This document shows positions 51,839 through 64,000 of a DNA stretch of 64,000 nt, piece by piece (position 1 is the stretch's first letter; every line of letters begins with the position of its first letter). The stretch is from assembly GCA_963995525.1 (NCBI GenBank), contig CAXEFP010000001.1, positions 1,392,201-1,456,200 of the forward strand. The letters run 5' to 3'. The notes under the pieces were generated by a model. It did no database searches and was not told where the DNA came from. It was given only the letters and a program-made list of their open reading frames with translations. The position numbers and the translations under genes were made by a program. This DNA comes from Escarpia spicata (taxonomy: Eukaryota; Annelida; Polychaeta; Sabellida; Siboglinidae).

Positions 51839-54800
51839 ACATTAAAAATCATTCCGCCGATAAAAGTGCACTACAAATACCGTTTTGCTGTGATATACAT
51901 TAATTTGTTTCGAACATTTTGACATGGGACATGTTTGTCTCGTGAGTACTGAATGTACTGCTGCTTTAGACAAGATAAAACATCAAATGCTGATGAGTTT
52001 TCACACCTATAACTTACGTAATATGTTCTTGTAACTTACGTGACGGGGATAAAACGGTAACATGCATTCCCATTTGGGGTTAATCTAATTATGTGTGTAG
52101 CTTGATATTAATCTAGCCTTCGTGAAGATTTGTAACGTGCAAAACATCTATTTGGGGTAAGACCACATTAAAGATCCTTCCGCCGAAAAAAGTGCACTAC
52201 AAATACCGTTTTGCTGTGATATGCATTAATTTTTTTCGAACACTTTGATATGGGACATGTTTGTCTCGTGAGTACTGAAGGTACTGCTGCTTTAGACAAG
52301 AAAAAACTTCAAATTGGGATGAGTTTTCACACCTATAACTTACGTAATATGTTCTTGTAACTTACGTGACGGGGATAAAACGGTAACATGCATTCCCATT
52401 TGGGGTTAATCTAGTTATGTGTGTAGCTTGATATCAATCTACCCTTCGTGAAGATTTGTAACATGCAAAACATATATTTGGGGTAAGACCACATTAAGGA
52501 TCCTTCCGCCGAAAAAATTGCACTACAAATACCGTTTTGCTGTGATATGCATTAATTTTTTTCGAACACTTTGATATGGGACATGTTTGTCTCGTGAGTA
52601 CTGAAGGTACTGCTGCTTTAGACAAGAAAAAACTTCAAATGGGGATGAGTTTTCATACCTATAACTTACGTAATATGTTCTTGTAACTTACGTGACGGGG
52701 ATAAAACGGTAACATGCATTCCCATTTGGGGTTAATCTAGTTATGTGTGTAGCTTGATATCAATCTAGCCTTCATGAAGATTTGTAACATGCAAAACATC
52801 TATTTGGGGTAAGACCACATTAATGATCCTTCCGCCGAAAAAACTGCACTACAAATACCGTTTTGCTGTGATATGCATTAATTTGTTTCGAACATTTTGA
52901 CATGGGACATGTTTGTCTCGTGAGTACTGAATGTACTGCTGCTTTAGACAAGATAAAACATCAAATGGGGATGAGTTTTCACACCTATAACTTACGTAAT
53001 ATGTTCTTGTAACTTACGTGACGGGGATAAAACGGTAACATGCATTCCCATTTGGGGTTAATCTAGTTATGTGTGTAGCTTGATATCAATCTAGCCTTCG
53101 TGAAGATTTGTAACGTGCAAAACATCTATTTGGGGTAAGACCACATTAAAGATCCTTCCGCCGAAAAAAGTGCACTACAAATACCGTTTTGCTGTGATTT
53201 GCATTAATTTTTTTCGAAAACTTTCATATGGGACATGTTTGTCTCGTGAGTACTGAAGGTACTGCTGCTTTAGACAAGAAAAAACTTCAAATGGGGATGA
53301 GTTTTCACACCTATAACTTACGTAATATGTTCTTGTAACTTACGTGACGGGGATAAAACGGTAACATGCATTCCCATTTGGGGTTAATCTAGTTATGTGT
53401 GTAGCTTGATATCAATCTAGCCTTCGTGAAGATTTGTAACATGCAAAACATCTATTTGGGGTAAGACCACATTAAGGATCCTTCCGCCGAAAAAAGTGCA
53501 CTACAAATACCGTTTTGCTGTGATATGCATTAATTTTTTTCGAAAATTTTGACAGGGGACATGTTTGTCTCGTGAGTACTGAATGTACTGCTGCTTTAGA
53601 CAAGATAAAACATCAAATGGGGATGAGTTTTCAAACCTATAACTTACGTAATATGTTCTTGTAACTTACGTGACGGGGATAAAACGGTAACATGCATTCC
53701 CATTTGGGGTTAATCTAGTTATGTGTGTAGCTTGATATCAATCTAGCCTTCGTGAAGATTTGTAACGTGCAAAACATCTATTTGGGGTAAGACCACATTA
53801 AAGATCCTTCCGCCGAAAAAAGTGCACTACAAATACCGTTTTGCTGTGATATGCATTAATTTTTTTCGAACACTTTGATATGGGACATGTTTGTCTCGTG
53901 AGTACTGAAGGTACTGCTGCTTTAGACAAGAAAAAACTTCAAATGGGGATGAGTTTTCACACCTATAACTTACGTAATATGTTCTTGTAACTTACGTGAC
54001 GGGGATAAAACGGTAACATGCATTCCCAATTGGGGTTCATCTAGTTATGTGTGTAGCTTGATATCAATCTAGCCTTCGTGAAGATTTGTAACATGCAAAA
54101 CATCTATTTGGGGTAAGACCACATTAATGATCCTTCCGCCGAAAAAACTGCACTACAAATACCGTTTTGCTGTGATATGCATTAATTTTTTTCGAACATT
54201 TTGACATGGGACATGTTTGTCTCGTGAGTACTGAATGTACTGCTGCTTTAGACAACATAAAACATCAAATGGGGATGAGTTTTCACACCTATAACTTACG
54301 TAATATGTTCTTGTAACTTACGTGACGGGGATAAAACGGTAACATGCATTCCCATTTGGGGTTAATCTAGATATGTGTGTAGCTTGATATCAATCTACCC
54401 TTCGTGAAGATTTGTAACATGCAAAACATCTATTTGGGGTAAGACCACATTAAGGATCCTTCCGCCGAAAAAAGTGCACTACAAATACCGTTTTGCTGTG
54501 ATTTGCATTAATTTTTTTCGAAAACTTTGATATGGGACATGTTTGTCTCGTGAGTACTGAAGGTACTGCTGCTTTAGACAAGAAAAAACTTCAAATGGGG
54601 ATGAGTTTTCACACCTATAACTTACGTAATATGTTCTTGTAACTTACGTGACGGGGATAAAACGGTAACATGCATTCCCATTTGGGATTAATCTAGTTAT
54701 GTGTGTAGCTTGATATCAATCTAGCCTTCGTGAAGATTTGTAACGTGCAAAACATCTATTTGGGGTAAGACCACATTAAGGATCCTTCCGCCGAATAAAG

Positions 54801-57054
54801 TGCACTACAAATACCGTTTTGCTGTGATATGCATTAATTTTTTTCGAACATTTTGACATGGGACATGTTTGTCTCGTGAGTACTGAATGTACTGCTGCTT
54901 TAGACAAGATAAAACATCAAATGGGGATGAGTTTTCACACCTATAACTTACGTAATATGTTCTTGTAACTTACGTGACGGGGATAAAACGGTAACATGCA
55001 TTCCCATTTGGGGTTAATCTAGTTATGTGTGTAGCTTGATATCAATCTAGCCTTCGTGAAGATTTGTAACATGCAAAACATATATTTGGGGTAAGACCAC
55101 AGTAAGGATCCTTCCGCCGAAAAAAGTGCACTACAAATACCGTTTTGCTGTGATATGCATTAATTGTTTTCGAACATTTAGACATGGGACATGTTTATCT
55201 CGTGAGTACTGAATGTACTGCTGCTTTAGACAAGATAAAACATCAAATGGGGATGAGTTTTCACACCTATAACTTACGTAATATGTTCTTGTAACTTACG
55301 TGACGGGGATAAAACGGTAACATGCATTCCCATTTGGGGTTAATCTAGTTATGTGTGTAGCTTGATATCAATCTACCCTTCGTGAAGATTTGTAACATGC
55401 AAAACATCTATTTGGGTAAGACCACATTAAGGATCCTTCCGCCGAAAAAAGTGCACTACAAATACCGTTTTGCTGTGATATGCATTAACTTTTTTCGAAC
55501 ATTTTGACATGGGACATGTTTGTCTCGTGAGTACTGAATGTACTGCTGCTTTAGAGAAGATAAAACATCAAATGGGGATGAGTTTTCACACCTATAACTT
55601 ACGTAATATGTTCTTGTAACTTACGTGACGGGGATAAAACGGTAACATGCATTCCCATTTGGGGTTAATCTAGTTATGTGTGTAGCTTGATATCAATCTA
55701 GCCTTCATGAAGATTTGTAACGTGCAAAACATCTATTTGGGGTAAGACCACATTAAAGATCATTCCGCCGAAAAAAGTGCACTACAAATACCGTTTTGCT
55801 GTGATATACATTAATTTGTTTCGAACACTTTGATATGGGACATGTTTGTCTCGTGAGTACTGAAGGTACTGCTGCTTTAGACAAGATAAAACATCAAATG
55901 GGGATGAGTTTTCACACCTATAACTTACGTAATATGTTCTTGTAACTTACGTGACGGGGATAAAACGGTAACATGCATTCCCATTTGGGGTTAATCTAGT
56001 TATGTGTGTAGCTTGATATCAATCTAGCCTTCATGAAGATTTGTAACGTGCAAAACATCTATTTGGGGTAAGACCACATTAAGGATCCTTCCGCCGAAAA
56101 AAGTGTACTACAAATACCGTTTTGCTGTGATATGCATTCATTTTTTTTCGAACACTTTGATATGGGACATGTTTGTCTCGTGAGTACTGAAGGTACTGCT
56201 GCTTTAGACAAGAAAAAACTTCAAATGGGGATGAGTTTTCATACCTATAACTTACGTAATATGTTCTTGTAACTTACGTGACGGGGATAAAACGGTAACA
56301 TGCATTCCCATTTGGGGTTAATCTAGTTATGTGTGTAGCTTGATATCAATCTAGCCTTCGTGAAGATTTGTAACATGCAAAACATCTATTTGGGGTAAGA
56401 CCACATTAATGATCCTTCCGCCGAAAAAACTGCACTACAAATACCGTTTTGCTGTGATATGCATTAATTTTTTTCGAACATTTTGACATGGGACATGTTT
56501 GTCTCGTGAGTACTGAATGTACTGCTGCTTTAGACAAGATAAAACATCAAATGGGGATGAGTTTTCACACCTATAACTTACGTAATATGTTCTTGTAACT
56601 TACGTGACGGGGATAAAACGGTAACATGCATTCCCATTTGGGGTTAATCTAGTTATGTGTGTAGCTTGATATCAATCTAGCCTTCGTGAAGATTTGTAAC
56701 GTGCAAAACATCTATTTGGGGTAAGACCACATTAAAGATCCTTCCGCCGAAAAAAGTGCACTACAAATACCGTTTTGCTGTGATTTGCATTAATTTTTTT
56801 CGAAAACTTTCATATGGGACATGTTTGTCTCGTGAGTACTGAAGGTACTGCTGCTTTAGACAAGAAAAAACTTCAAATGGGGATGAGTTTTCACACCTAT
56901 AACTTACGTAATATGTTCTTGTAACTTACGTGACGGGGATAAAACGGTAACATGCATTCCCATTTGGGGTTAATCTAGTTATGTGTGTAGCTTGATATCA
57001 ATCTAGCCTTCGTGAAGATTTTTAACGTGCAAAACATCTATTTGGGGTAAGACC
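51839..57054. repeat. 16-monomer HOR, copy 1 (5,216 bp)
   Basis: Monomers in order: 51839 (aaaaatcatt, gataaaagtg, atatacatt, aaatgctgatg, ctaattatg, gatattaatc), B, 52491 (gaaaaaattgc, tttcatacc), M, A, 53469 (gaaaattttg, tttcaaacc), B (ttcatctag), M (caacataaaac, ctagatatg), H, G (gaataaag), 55099 (cagtaagg, gtttatctcg), 55424 (attaactttttt, gagaag), 55750 (aaagatcatt, atatacatt), 56076 (gtgtactac, cattcattt, +1 bp, tttcatacc), M, A. One 325-bp and one 327-bp monomer cancel, giving exactly 16 x 326. Confidence 0.92.
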
Positions 57055-60000
57055 ACATTAAAAATCATTCCGCCGATAAAAGTGCACTACAAATACCGTT
57101 TTGCTGTGATATACATTAATTTGTTTCGAACATTTTGACATGGGACATGTTTGTCTCGTGAGTACTGAATGTACTGCTGCTTTAGACAAGATAAAACATC
57201 AAATGCTGATGAGTTTTCACACCTATAACTTACGTAATATGTTCTTGTAACTTACGTGACGGGGATAAAACGGTAACATGCATTCCCATTTGGGGTTAAT
57301 CTAATTATGTGTGTAGCTTGATATTAATCTAGCCTTCGTGAAGATTTGTAACGTGCAAAACATCTATTTGGGGTAAGACCACATTAAAGATCCTTCCGCC
57401 GAAAAAAGTGCACTACAAATACCGTTTTGCTGTGATATGCATTAATTTTTTTCGAACACTTTGATATGGGACATGTTTGTCTCGTGAGTACTGAAGGTAC
57501 TGCTGCTTTAGACAAGAAAAAACTTCAAATGGGGATGAGTTTTCACACCTATAACTTACGTAATATGTTCTTGTAACTTACGTGACGGGGATAAAACGGT
57601 AACATGCATTCCCATTTGGGGTTAATCTAGTTATGTGTGTAGCTTGATATCAATCTACCCTTCGTGAAGATTTGTAACATGCAAAACATATATTTGGGGT
57701 AAGACCACATTAAGGATCCTTCCGCCGAAAAAATTGCACTACAAATACCGTTTTGCTGTGATATGCATTAATTTTTTTCGAACACTTTGATATGGGACAT
57801 GTTTGTCTCGTGAGTACTGAAGGTACTGCTGCTTTAGACAAGAAAAAACTTCAAATGGGGATGAGTTTTCATACCTATAACTTACGTAATATGTTCTTGT
57901 AACTTACGTGACGGGGATAAAACGGTAACATGCATTCCCATTTGGGGTTAATCTAGTTATGTGTGTAGCTTGATATCAATCTAGCCTTCATGAAGATTTG
58001 TAACATGCAAAACATCTATTTGGGGTAAGACCACATTAATGATCCTTCCGCCGAAAAAACTGCACTACAAATACCGTTTTGCTGTGATATGCATTAATTT
58101 TTTTCGAACATTTTGACATGGGACATGTTTGTCTCGTGAGTACTGAATGTACTGCTGCTTTAGACAAGATAAAACATCAAATGGGGATGAGTTTTCACAC
58201 CTATAACTTACGTAATATGTTCTTGTAACTTACGTGACGGGGATAAAACGGTAACATGCATTCCCATTTGGGGTTAATCTAGTTATGTGTGTAGCTTGAT
58301 ATCAATCTAGCCTTCGTGAAGATTTGTAACGTGCAAAACATCTATTTGGGGTAAGACCACATTAAAGATCCTTCCGCCGAAAAAAGTGCACTACAAATAC
58401 CGTTTTGCTGTGATTTGCATTAATTTTTTTCGAAAACTTTCATATGGGACATGTTTGTCTCGTGAGTACTGAAGGTACTGCTGCTTTAGACAAGAAAAAA
58501 CTTCAAATGGGGATGAGTTTTCACACCTATAACTTACGTAATATGTTCTTGTAACTTACGTGACGGGGATAAAACGGTAACATGCATTCCCATTTGGGGT
58601 TAATCTAGTTATGTGTGTAGCTTGATATCAATCTAGCCTTCGTGAAGATTTGTAACATGCAAAACATCTATTTGGGGTAAGACCACATTAAGGATCCTTC
58701 CGCCGAAAAAAGTGCACTACAAATACCGTTTTGCTGTGATATGCATTAATTTTTTTCGAAAATTTTGACATGGGACATGTTTGTCTCGTGAGTACTGAAT
58801 GTACTGCTGCTTTAGACAAGATAAAACATCAAATGGGGATGAGTTTTCAAACCTATAACTTACGTAATATGTTCTTGTAACTTACGTGACGGGGATAAAA
58901 CGGTAACATGCATTCCCATTTGGGGTTAATCTAGTTATGTGTGTAGCTTGATATCAATCTAGCCTTCGTGAAGATTTGTAACGTGCAAAACATCTATTTG
59001 GGGTAAGACCACATTAAAGATCCTTCCGCCGAAAAAAGTGCACTACAAATACCGTTTTGCTGTGATATGCATTAATTTTTTTCGAACACTTTGATATGGG
59101 ACATGTTTGTCTCGTGAGTACTGAAGGTACTGCTGCTTTAGACAAGAAAAAACTTCAAATGGGGATGAGTTTTCACACCTATAACTTACGTAATATGTTC
59201 TTGTAACTTACGTGACGGGGATAAAACGGTAACATGCATTCCCATTTGGGGTTCATCTAGTTATGTGTGTAGCTTGATATCAATCTAGCCTTCGTGAAGA
59301 TTTGTAACATGCAAAACATCTATTTGGGGTAAGACCACATTAATGATCCTTCCGCCGAAAAAACTGCACTACAAATACCGTTTTGCTGTGATATGCATTA
59401 ATTTTTTTCGAACATTTTGACATGGGACATGTTTGTCTCGTGAGTACTGAATGTACTGCTGCTTTAGACAACATAAAACATCAAATGGGGATGAGTTTTC
59501 ACACCTATAACTTACGTAATATGTTCTTGTAACTTACGTGACGGGGATAAAACGGTAACATGCATTCCCATTTGGGGTTAATCTAGATATGTGTGTAGCT
59601 TGATATCAATCTACCCTTCGTGAAGATTTGTAACATGCAAAACATCTATTTGGGGTAAGACCACATTAAGGATCCTTCCGCCGAAAAAAGTGCACTACAA
59701 ATACCGTTTTTGCTGTGATTTGCATTAATTTTTTTCGAAAACTTTGATATGGGACATGTTTGTCTCGTGAGTACTGAAGGTACTGCTGCTTTAGACAAGA
59801 AAAAACTTCAAATGGGGATGAGTTTTCACACCTATAACTTACGTAATATGTTCTTGTAACTTACGTGACGGGGATAAAACGGTAACATGCATTCCCATTT
59901 GGGATTAATCTAGTTATGTGTGTAGCTTGATATCAATCTAGCCTTCGTGAAGATTTGTAACGTGCAAAACATCTATTTGGGGTAAGACCACATTAAGGAT

Positions 60001-62271
60001 CCTTCCGCCGAATAAAGTGCACTACAAATACCGTTTTGCTGTGATATGCATTAATTTTTTTCGAACATTTTGACATGGGACATGTTTGTCTCGTGAGTAC
60101 TGAATGTACTGCTGCTTTAGACAAGATAAAACATCAAATGGGGATGAGTTTTCACACCTATAACTTACGTAATATGTTCTTGTAACTTACGTGACGGGGA
60201 TAAAACGGTAACATGCATTCCCATTTGGGGTTAATCTAGTTATGTGTGTAGCTTGATATCAATCTAGCCTTCGTGAAGATTTGTAACATGCAAAACATCT
60301 ATTTCGGGTAAGACCACAGTAAGGATCCTTCCGCCGAAAAAAGTGCACTACAAATACCGTTTTGCTGTGATATGCATTAATTTTTTTCGAACATTTTGAC
60401 ATGGGACATGTTTATCTCGTGAGTACTGAATGTACTGCTGCTTTAGACAAGATAAAACATCAAATGGGGATGAGTTTTCACACCTATAACTTACGTAATA
60501 TGTTCTTGTAACTTACGTGACGGGGATAAAACGGTAACATGCATTCCCATTTGGGGTTAATCTAGTTATGTGTGTAGCTTGATATCAATCTACCCTTCGT
60601 GAAGATTTGTAACATGCAAAACATCTATTTGGGTAAGACCACATTAAGGATCCTTCCGCCGAAAAAAGTGCACTACAAATACCGTTTTGCTGTGATATGC
60701 ATTAACTTTTTTCGAACATTTTGACATGGGACATGTTTGTCTCGTGAGTACTGAATGTACTGCTGCTTTAGAGAAGATAAAACATCAAATGGGGATGAGT
60801 TTTCACACCTATAACTTACGTAATATGTTCTTGTAACTTACGTGACGGGGATAAAACGGTAACATGCATTCCCATTTGGGGTTAATCTAGTTATGTGTGT
60901 AGCTTGATATCAATCTAGCCTTCATGAAGATTTGTAACGTGCAAAACATCTATTTGGGGTAAGACCACATTAAAGATCATTCCGCCGAAAAAAGTGCACT
61001 ACAAATACCGTTTTGCTGTGATATACATTAATTTGTTTCGAACACTTTGATATGGGACATGTTTGTCTCGTGAGTACTGAAGGTACTGCTGCTTTAGACA
61101 AGATAAAACATCAAATGGGGATGAGTTTTCACACCTATAACTTACGTAATATGTTCTTGTAACTTACGTGACGGGGATAAAACGGTAACATGCATTCCCA
61201 TTTGGGGTTAATCTAGTTATGTGTGTAGCTTGATATCAATCTAGCCTTCATGAAGATTTGTAACGTGCAAAACATCTATTTGGGGTAAGACCACATTAAG
61301 GATCCTTCCGCCGAAAAAAGTGTACTACAAATACCGTTTTGCTGTGATATGCATTCATTTTTTTTCGAACACTTTGATATGGGACATGTTTGTCTCGTGA
61401 GTACTGAAGGTACTGCTGCTTTAGACAAGAAAAAACTTCAAATGGGGATGAGTTTTCATACCTATAACTTACGTAATATGTTCTTGTAACTTACGTGACG
61501 GGGATAAAACGGTAACATGCATTCCCATTTGGGGTTAATCTAGTTATGTGTGTAGCTTGATATCAATCTAGCCTTCGTGAAGATTTGTAACATGCAAAAC
61601 ATCTATTTGGGGTAAGACCACATTAATGATCCTTCCGCCGAAAAAACTGCACTACAAATACCGTTTTGCTGTGATATGCATTAATTTTTTTCGAACATTT
61701 TGACATGGGACATGTTTGTCTCGTGAGTACTGAATGTACTGCTGCTTTAGACAAGATAAAACATCAAATGGGGATGAGTTTTCACACCTATAACTTACGT
61801 AATATGTTCTTGTAACTTACGTGACGGGGATAAAACGGTAACATGCATTCCCATTTGGGGTTAATCTAGTTATGTGTGTAGCTTGATATCAATCTAGCCT
61901 TCGTGAAGATTTGTAACGTGCAAAACATCTATTTGGGGTAAGACCACATTAAAGATCCTTCCGCCGAAAAAAGTGCACTACAAATACCGTTTTGCTGTGA
62001 TTTGCATTAATTTTTTTCGAAAACTTTCATATGGGACATGTTTGTCTCGTGAGTACTGAAGGTACTGCTGCTTTAGACAAGAAAAAACTTCAAATGGGGA
62101 TGAGTTTTCACACCTATAACTTACGTAATATGTTCTTGTAACTTACGTGACGGGGATAAAACGGTAACATGCATTCCCATTTGGGGTTAATCTAGTTATG
62201 TGTGTAGCTTGATATCAATCTAGCCTTCGTGAAGATTTTTAACGTGCAAAACATCTATTTGGGGTAAGACC
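57055..62271. repeat. 16-monomer HOR, copy 2 (5,217 bp)
   Basis: Same order and diagnostic marks as copy 1. The unit is one base longer because the H monomer at 59663 has taccgtttttgc (five T instead of four). I see only about ten differences from copy 1, for example gacatggg where copy 1 has gacagggg, cccatttgg where copy 1 has cccaattgg, and tttcgggtaag at the end of the G at 59990. Such closeness implies a recent duplication of the whole 5.2-kb unit. Confidence 0.92.
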
Positions 62272-64000
62272 ACATTAAAAATCATTCCGCCGATAAAAGT
62301 GCACTACAAATACCGTTTTGCTGTGATATACATTAATTTGTTTCGAACATTTTGACATGGGACATGTTTGTCTCGTGAGTACTGAATGTACTGCTGCTTT
62401 AGACAAGATAAAACATCAAATGCTGATGAGTTTTCACACCTATAACTTACGTAATATGTTCTTGTAACTTACGTGACGGGGATAAAACGGTAACATGCAT
62501 TCCCATTTGGGGTTAATCTAATTATGTGTGTAGCTTGATATTAATCTAGCCTTCGTGAAGATTTGTAACGTGCAAAACATCTATTTGGGGTAAGACCACA
62601 TTAAAGATCCTTCCGCCGAAAAAAGTGCACTACAAATACCGTTTTGCTGTGATATGCATTAATTTTTTTCGAACACTTTGATATGGGACATGTTTGTCTC
62701 GTGAGTACTGAAGGTACTTCTGCTTTAGACAAGAAAAAACTTCAAATGGGGATGAGTTTTCACACCTATAACTTACGTAATATGTTCTTGTAACTTACGT
62801 GACGGGGATAAAACGGTAACATGCATTCCCATTTGGGGTTAATCTAGTTATGTGTGTAGCTTGATATCAATCTACCCTTCGTGAAGATTTGTAACATGCA
62901 AAACATATATTTGGGGTAAGACCACATTAAGGATCCTTCCGCCGAAAAAATTGCACTACAAATACCGTTTTGCTGTGATATGCATTAATTTTTTTCGAAC
63001 ACTTTGATATGGGACATGTTTGTCTCGTGAGTACTGAAGGTACTGCTGCTTTAGACAAGAAAAAACTTCAAATGGGGATGAGTTTTCATACCTATAACTT
63101 ACGTAATATGTTCTTGTAACTTACGTGACGGGGATAAAACGGTAACATGCATTCCCATTTGGGGTTAATCTAGTTATGTGTGTAGCTTGATATCAATCTA
63201 GCCTTGATGAAGATTTGTAACATGCAAAACATCTATTTGGGGTAAGACCACATTAATGATCCTTCCGCCGAAAAAACTGCACTACAAATACCGTTTTGCT
63301 GTGATATGCATTAATTTTTTTCGAACATTTTGACATGGGACATGTTTGTCTCGTGAGTACTGAATGTACTGCTGCTTTAGACAAGATAAAACATCAAATG
63401 GGGATGAGTTTTCACACCTATAACTTACGTAATATGTTCTTGTAACTTACGTGACGGGGATAAAACGGTAACATGCATTCCCATTTGGGGTTAATCTAGT
63501 TATGTGTGTAGCTTGATATCAATCTAGCCTTCGTGAAGATTTGTAACGTGCAAAACATCTATTTGGGGTAAGACCACATTAAAGATCCTTCCGCCGAAAA
63601 AAGTGCACTACAAATACCGTTTTGCTGTGATTTGCATTAATTTTTTTCGAAAACTTTCATATGGGACATGTTTGTCTCGTGAGTACTGAAGGTACTGCTG
63701 CTTTAGACAAGAAAAAACTTCAAATGGGGATGAGTTTTCACACCTATAACTTACGTAATATGTTCTTGTAACTTACGTGACGGGGATAAAACGGTAACAT
63801 GCATTCCCATTTGGGGTTAATCTAGTTATGTGTGTAGCTTGATATCAATCTAGCCTTCGTGAAGATTTGTAACATGCAAAACATCTATTTGGGGTAAGAC
63901 CACATTAAGGATCCTTCCGCCGAAAAAAGTGCACTACAAATACCGTTTTGCTGTGATATGCATTAATTTTTTTCGAAAATTTTGACATGGGACATGTTTG
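62272..64000. repeat. 16-monomer HOR, copy 3, cut by the window end
   Basis: Begins again with the aaaaatcatt/gataaaagtg monomer, then B (private ggtacttctgc), the gaaaaaattgc monomer (62924, private ccttgatgaag at its end), M, A, and the first 99 bp of the gaaaattttg monomer starting at 63902. The HOR therefore continues to the right of the window. Confidence 0.92.

Larger units (their letters stand above)
1..64000. repeat. 326-bp satellite DNA array filling the window
   Basis: The segment opening with 'acattaaagatcc' recurs at 1, 327, 653, 979 and so on to 63902, always in the same orientation. I count 196 full monomers and a 99-bp partial one. All but nine are exactly 326 bp; the exceptions start at 30645 and 34233 (+2), 36191, 56076, 59663 and 61293 (+1), and 51188, 55099 and 60316 (-1). 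There is no interruption by unique sequence, inversion or mobile element. Both strands are dense in stop codons, and 326 is not a multiple of three, so no frame can run through successive monomers. Tandem satellites of this kind usually form centromeric or other constitutive heterochromatin; which one applies here is inference. I do not recognise the family. Confidence 0.98.

Noticed and set aside
1..64000. CRISPR array
   Set aside because: Regular repeats are present, but the 326-bp units are contiguous, with no short repeat alternating with unique spacers and no cas genes.
1..64000. Ribosomal, 5S or tRNA gene tandem array
   Set aside because: I see no 5S, tRNA or rRNA motif, such as Pol III A and B boxes followed by a terminator in proper spacing, in the monomer.
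1..64000. Transposable element or LTR origin within the window
   Set aside because: No terminal repeats, target-site duplications, polyprotein or transposase frames interrupt the array at any point. An origin of the monomer from an element cannot be excluded but has no support here.
1..64000. Telomere or simple-sequence repeats
   Set aside because: No TTAGGG- or TTTAGGG-type runs and no microsatellite beyond A or T runs of up to about eight bases inside the monomer.

Overview
The whole 64,000-base window is one uninterrupted head-to-tail satellite DNA array. The monomer is 326 bp (about 37% G+C by hand count of the first copy) and I count 196 complete monomers plus a 99-bp start of the 197th, all in the same orientation. 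I found no gene, RNA gene, transposable element, telomere repeat or unique sequence. This organisation (long homogeneous array, higher-order repeats, monomer close to two nucleosome-scale halves) is that of nuclear eukaryotic centromeric, pericentromeric or subtelomeric heterochromatin. I do not recognise the repeat family and cannot name the organism; plant and invertebrate sources are both possible.

Monomers fall into recurring variant classes set by a few linked sites. I use letters for them: A, B, C, D, E, F, G, H, I, J, K, L, M. Offsets are counted from the 'acatta' that opens each monomer; base 1 of the window is offset 1. Main variable offsets are 8, 57, 77, 79, 83, 85, 116, 138, 144, 241, 278, 299 and 310. 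The stretch from about 156 to 240 is much more constant than the rest.

Layout: (1) 1-12388, an 11-monomer higher-order repeat (HOR) of 3,586 bp in three copies (the second contracted to 10 monomers through a chimeric monomer) and a truncated fourth. (2) 12389-20864, a mosaic of HOR fragments, duplicated segments and the most diverged monomers. (3) 20865-30972, a second HOR built on the order I-K-G'-H-L-B-J, in units of 9, 7 and 9 monomers. (4) 29993-37821, 11- and 13-monomer duplications overlapping the end of zone 3, marked by a 2-bp insertion. (5) 37822-45971, a B/G/H-rich zone with duplications at 7, 10 and 14 monomers. (6) 45972-51187, an 8-monomer HOR in two copies. (7) 51839-64000, a 16-monomer HOR of 5,216-5,217 bp in two full copies and part of a third, apparently grown out of the 8-monomer unit.

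The picture is layered local amplification by unequal exchange that almost always keeps the 326-bp register: only 9 of 196 monomers differ in length, each by 1 or 2 bp. The two 63-codon reading frames on the minus strand arise from single-base loss of one stop codon inside the repeat and are not genes. All comparisons were made by eye; monomer class assignments are reliable at the diagnostic sites named, but I have not computed identities.
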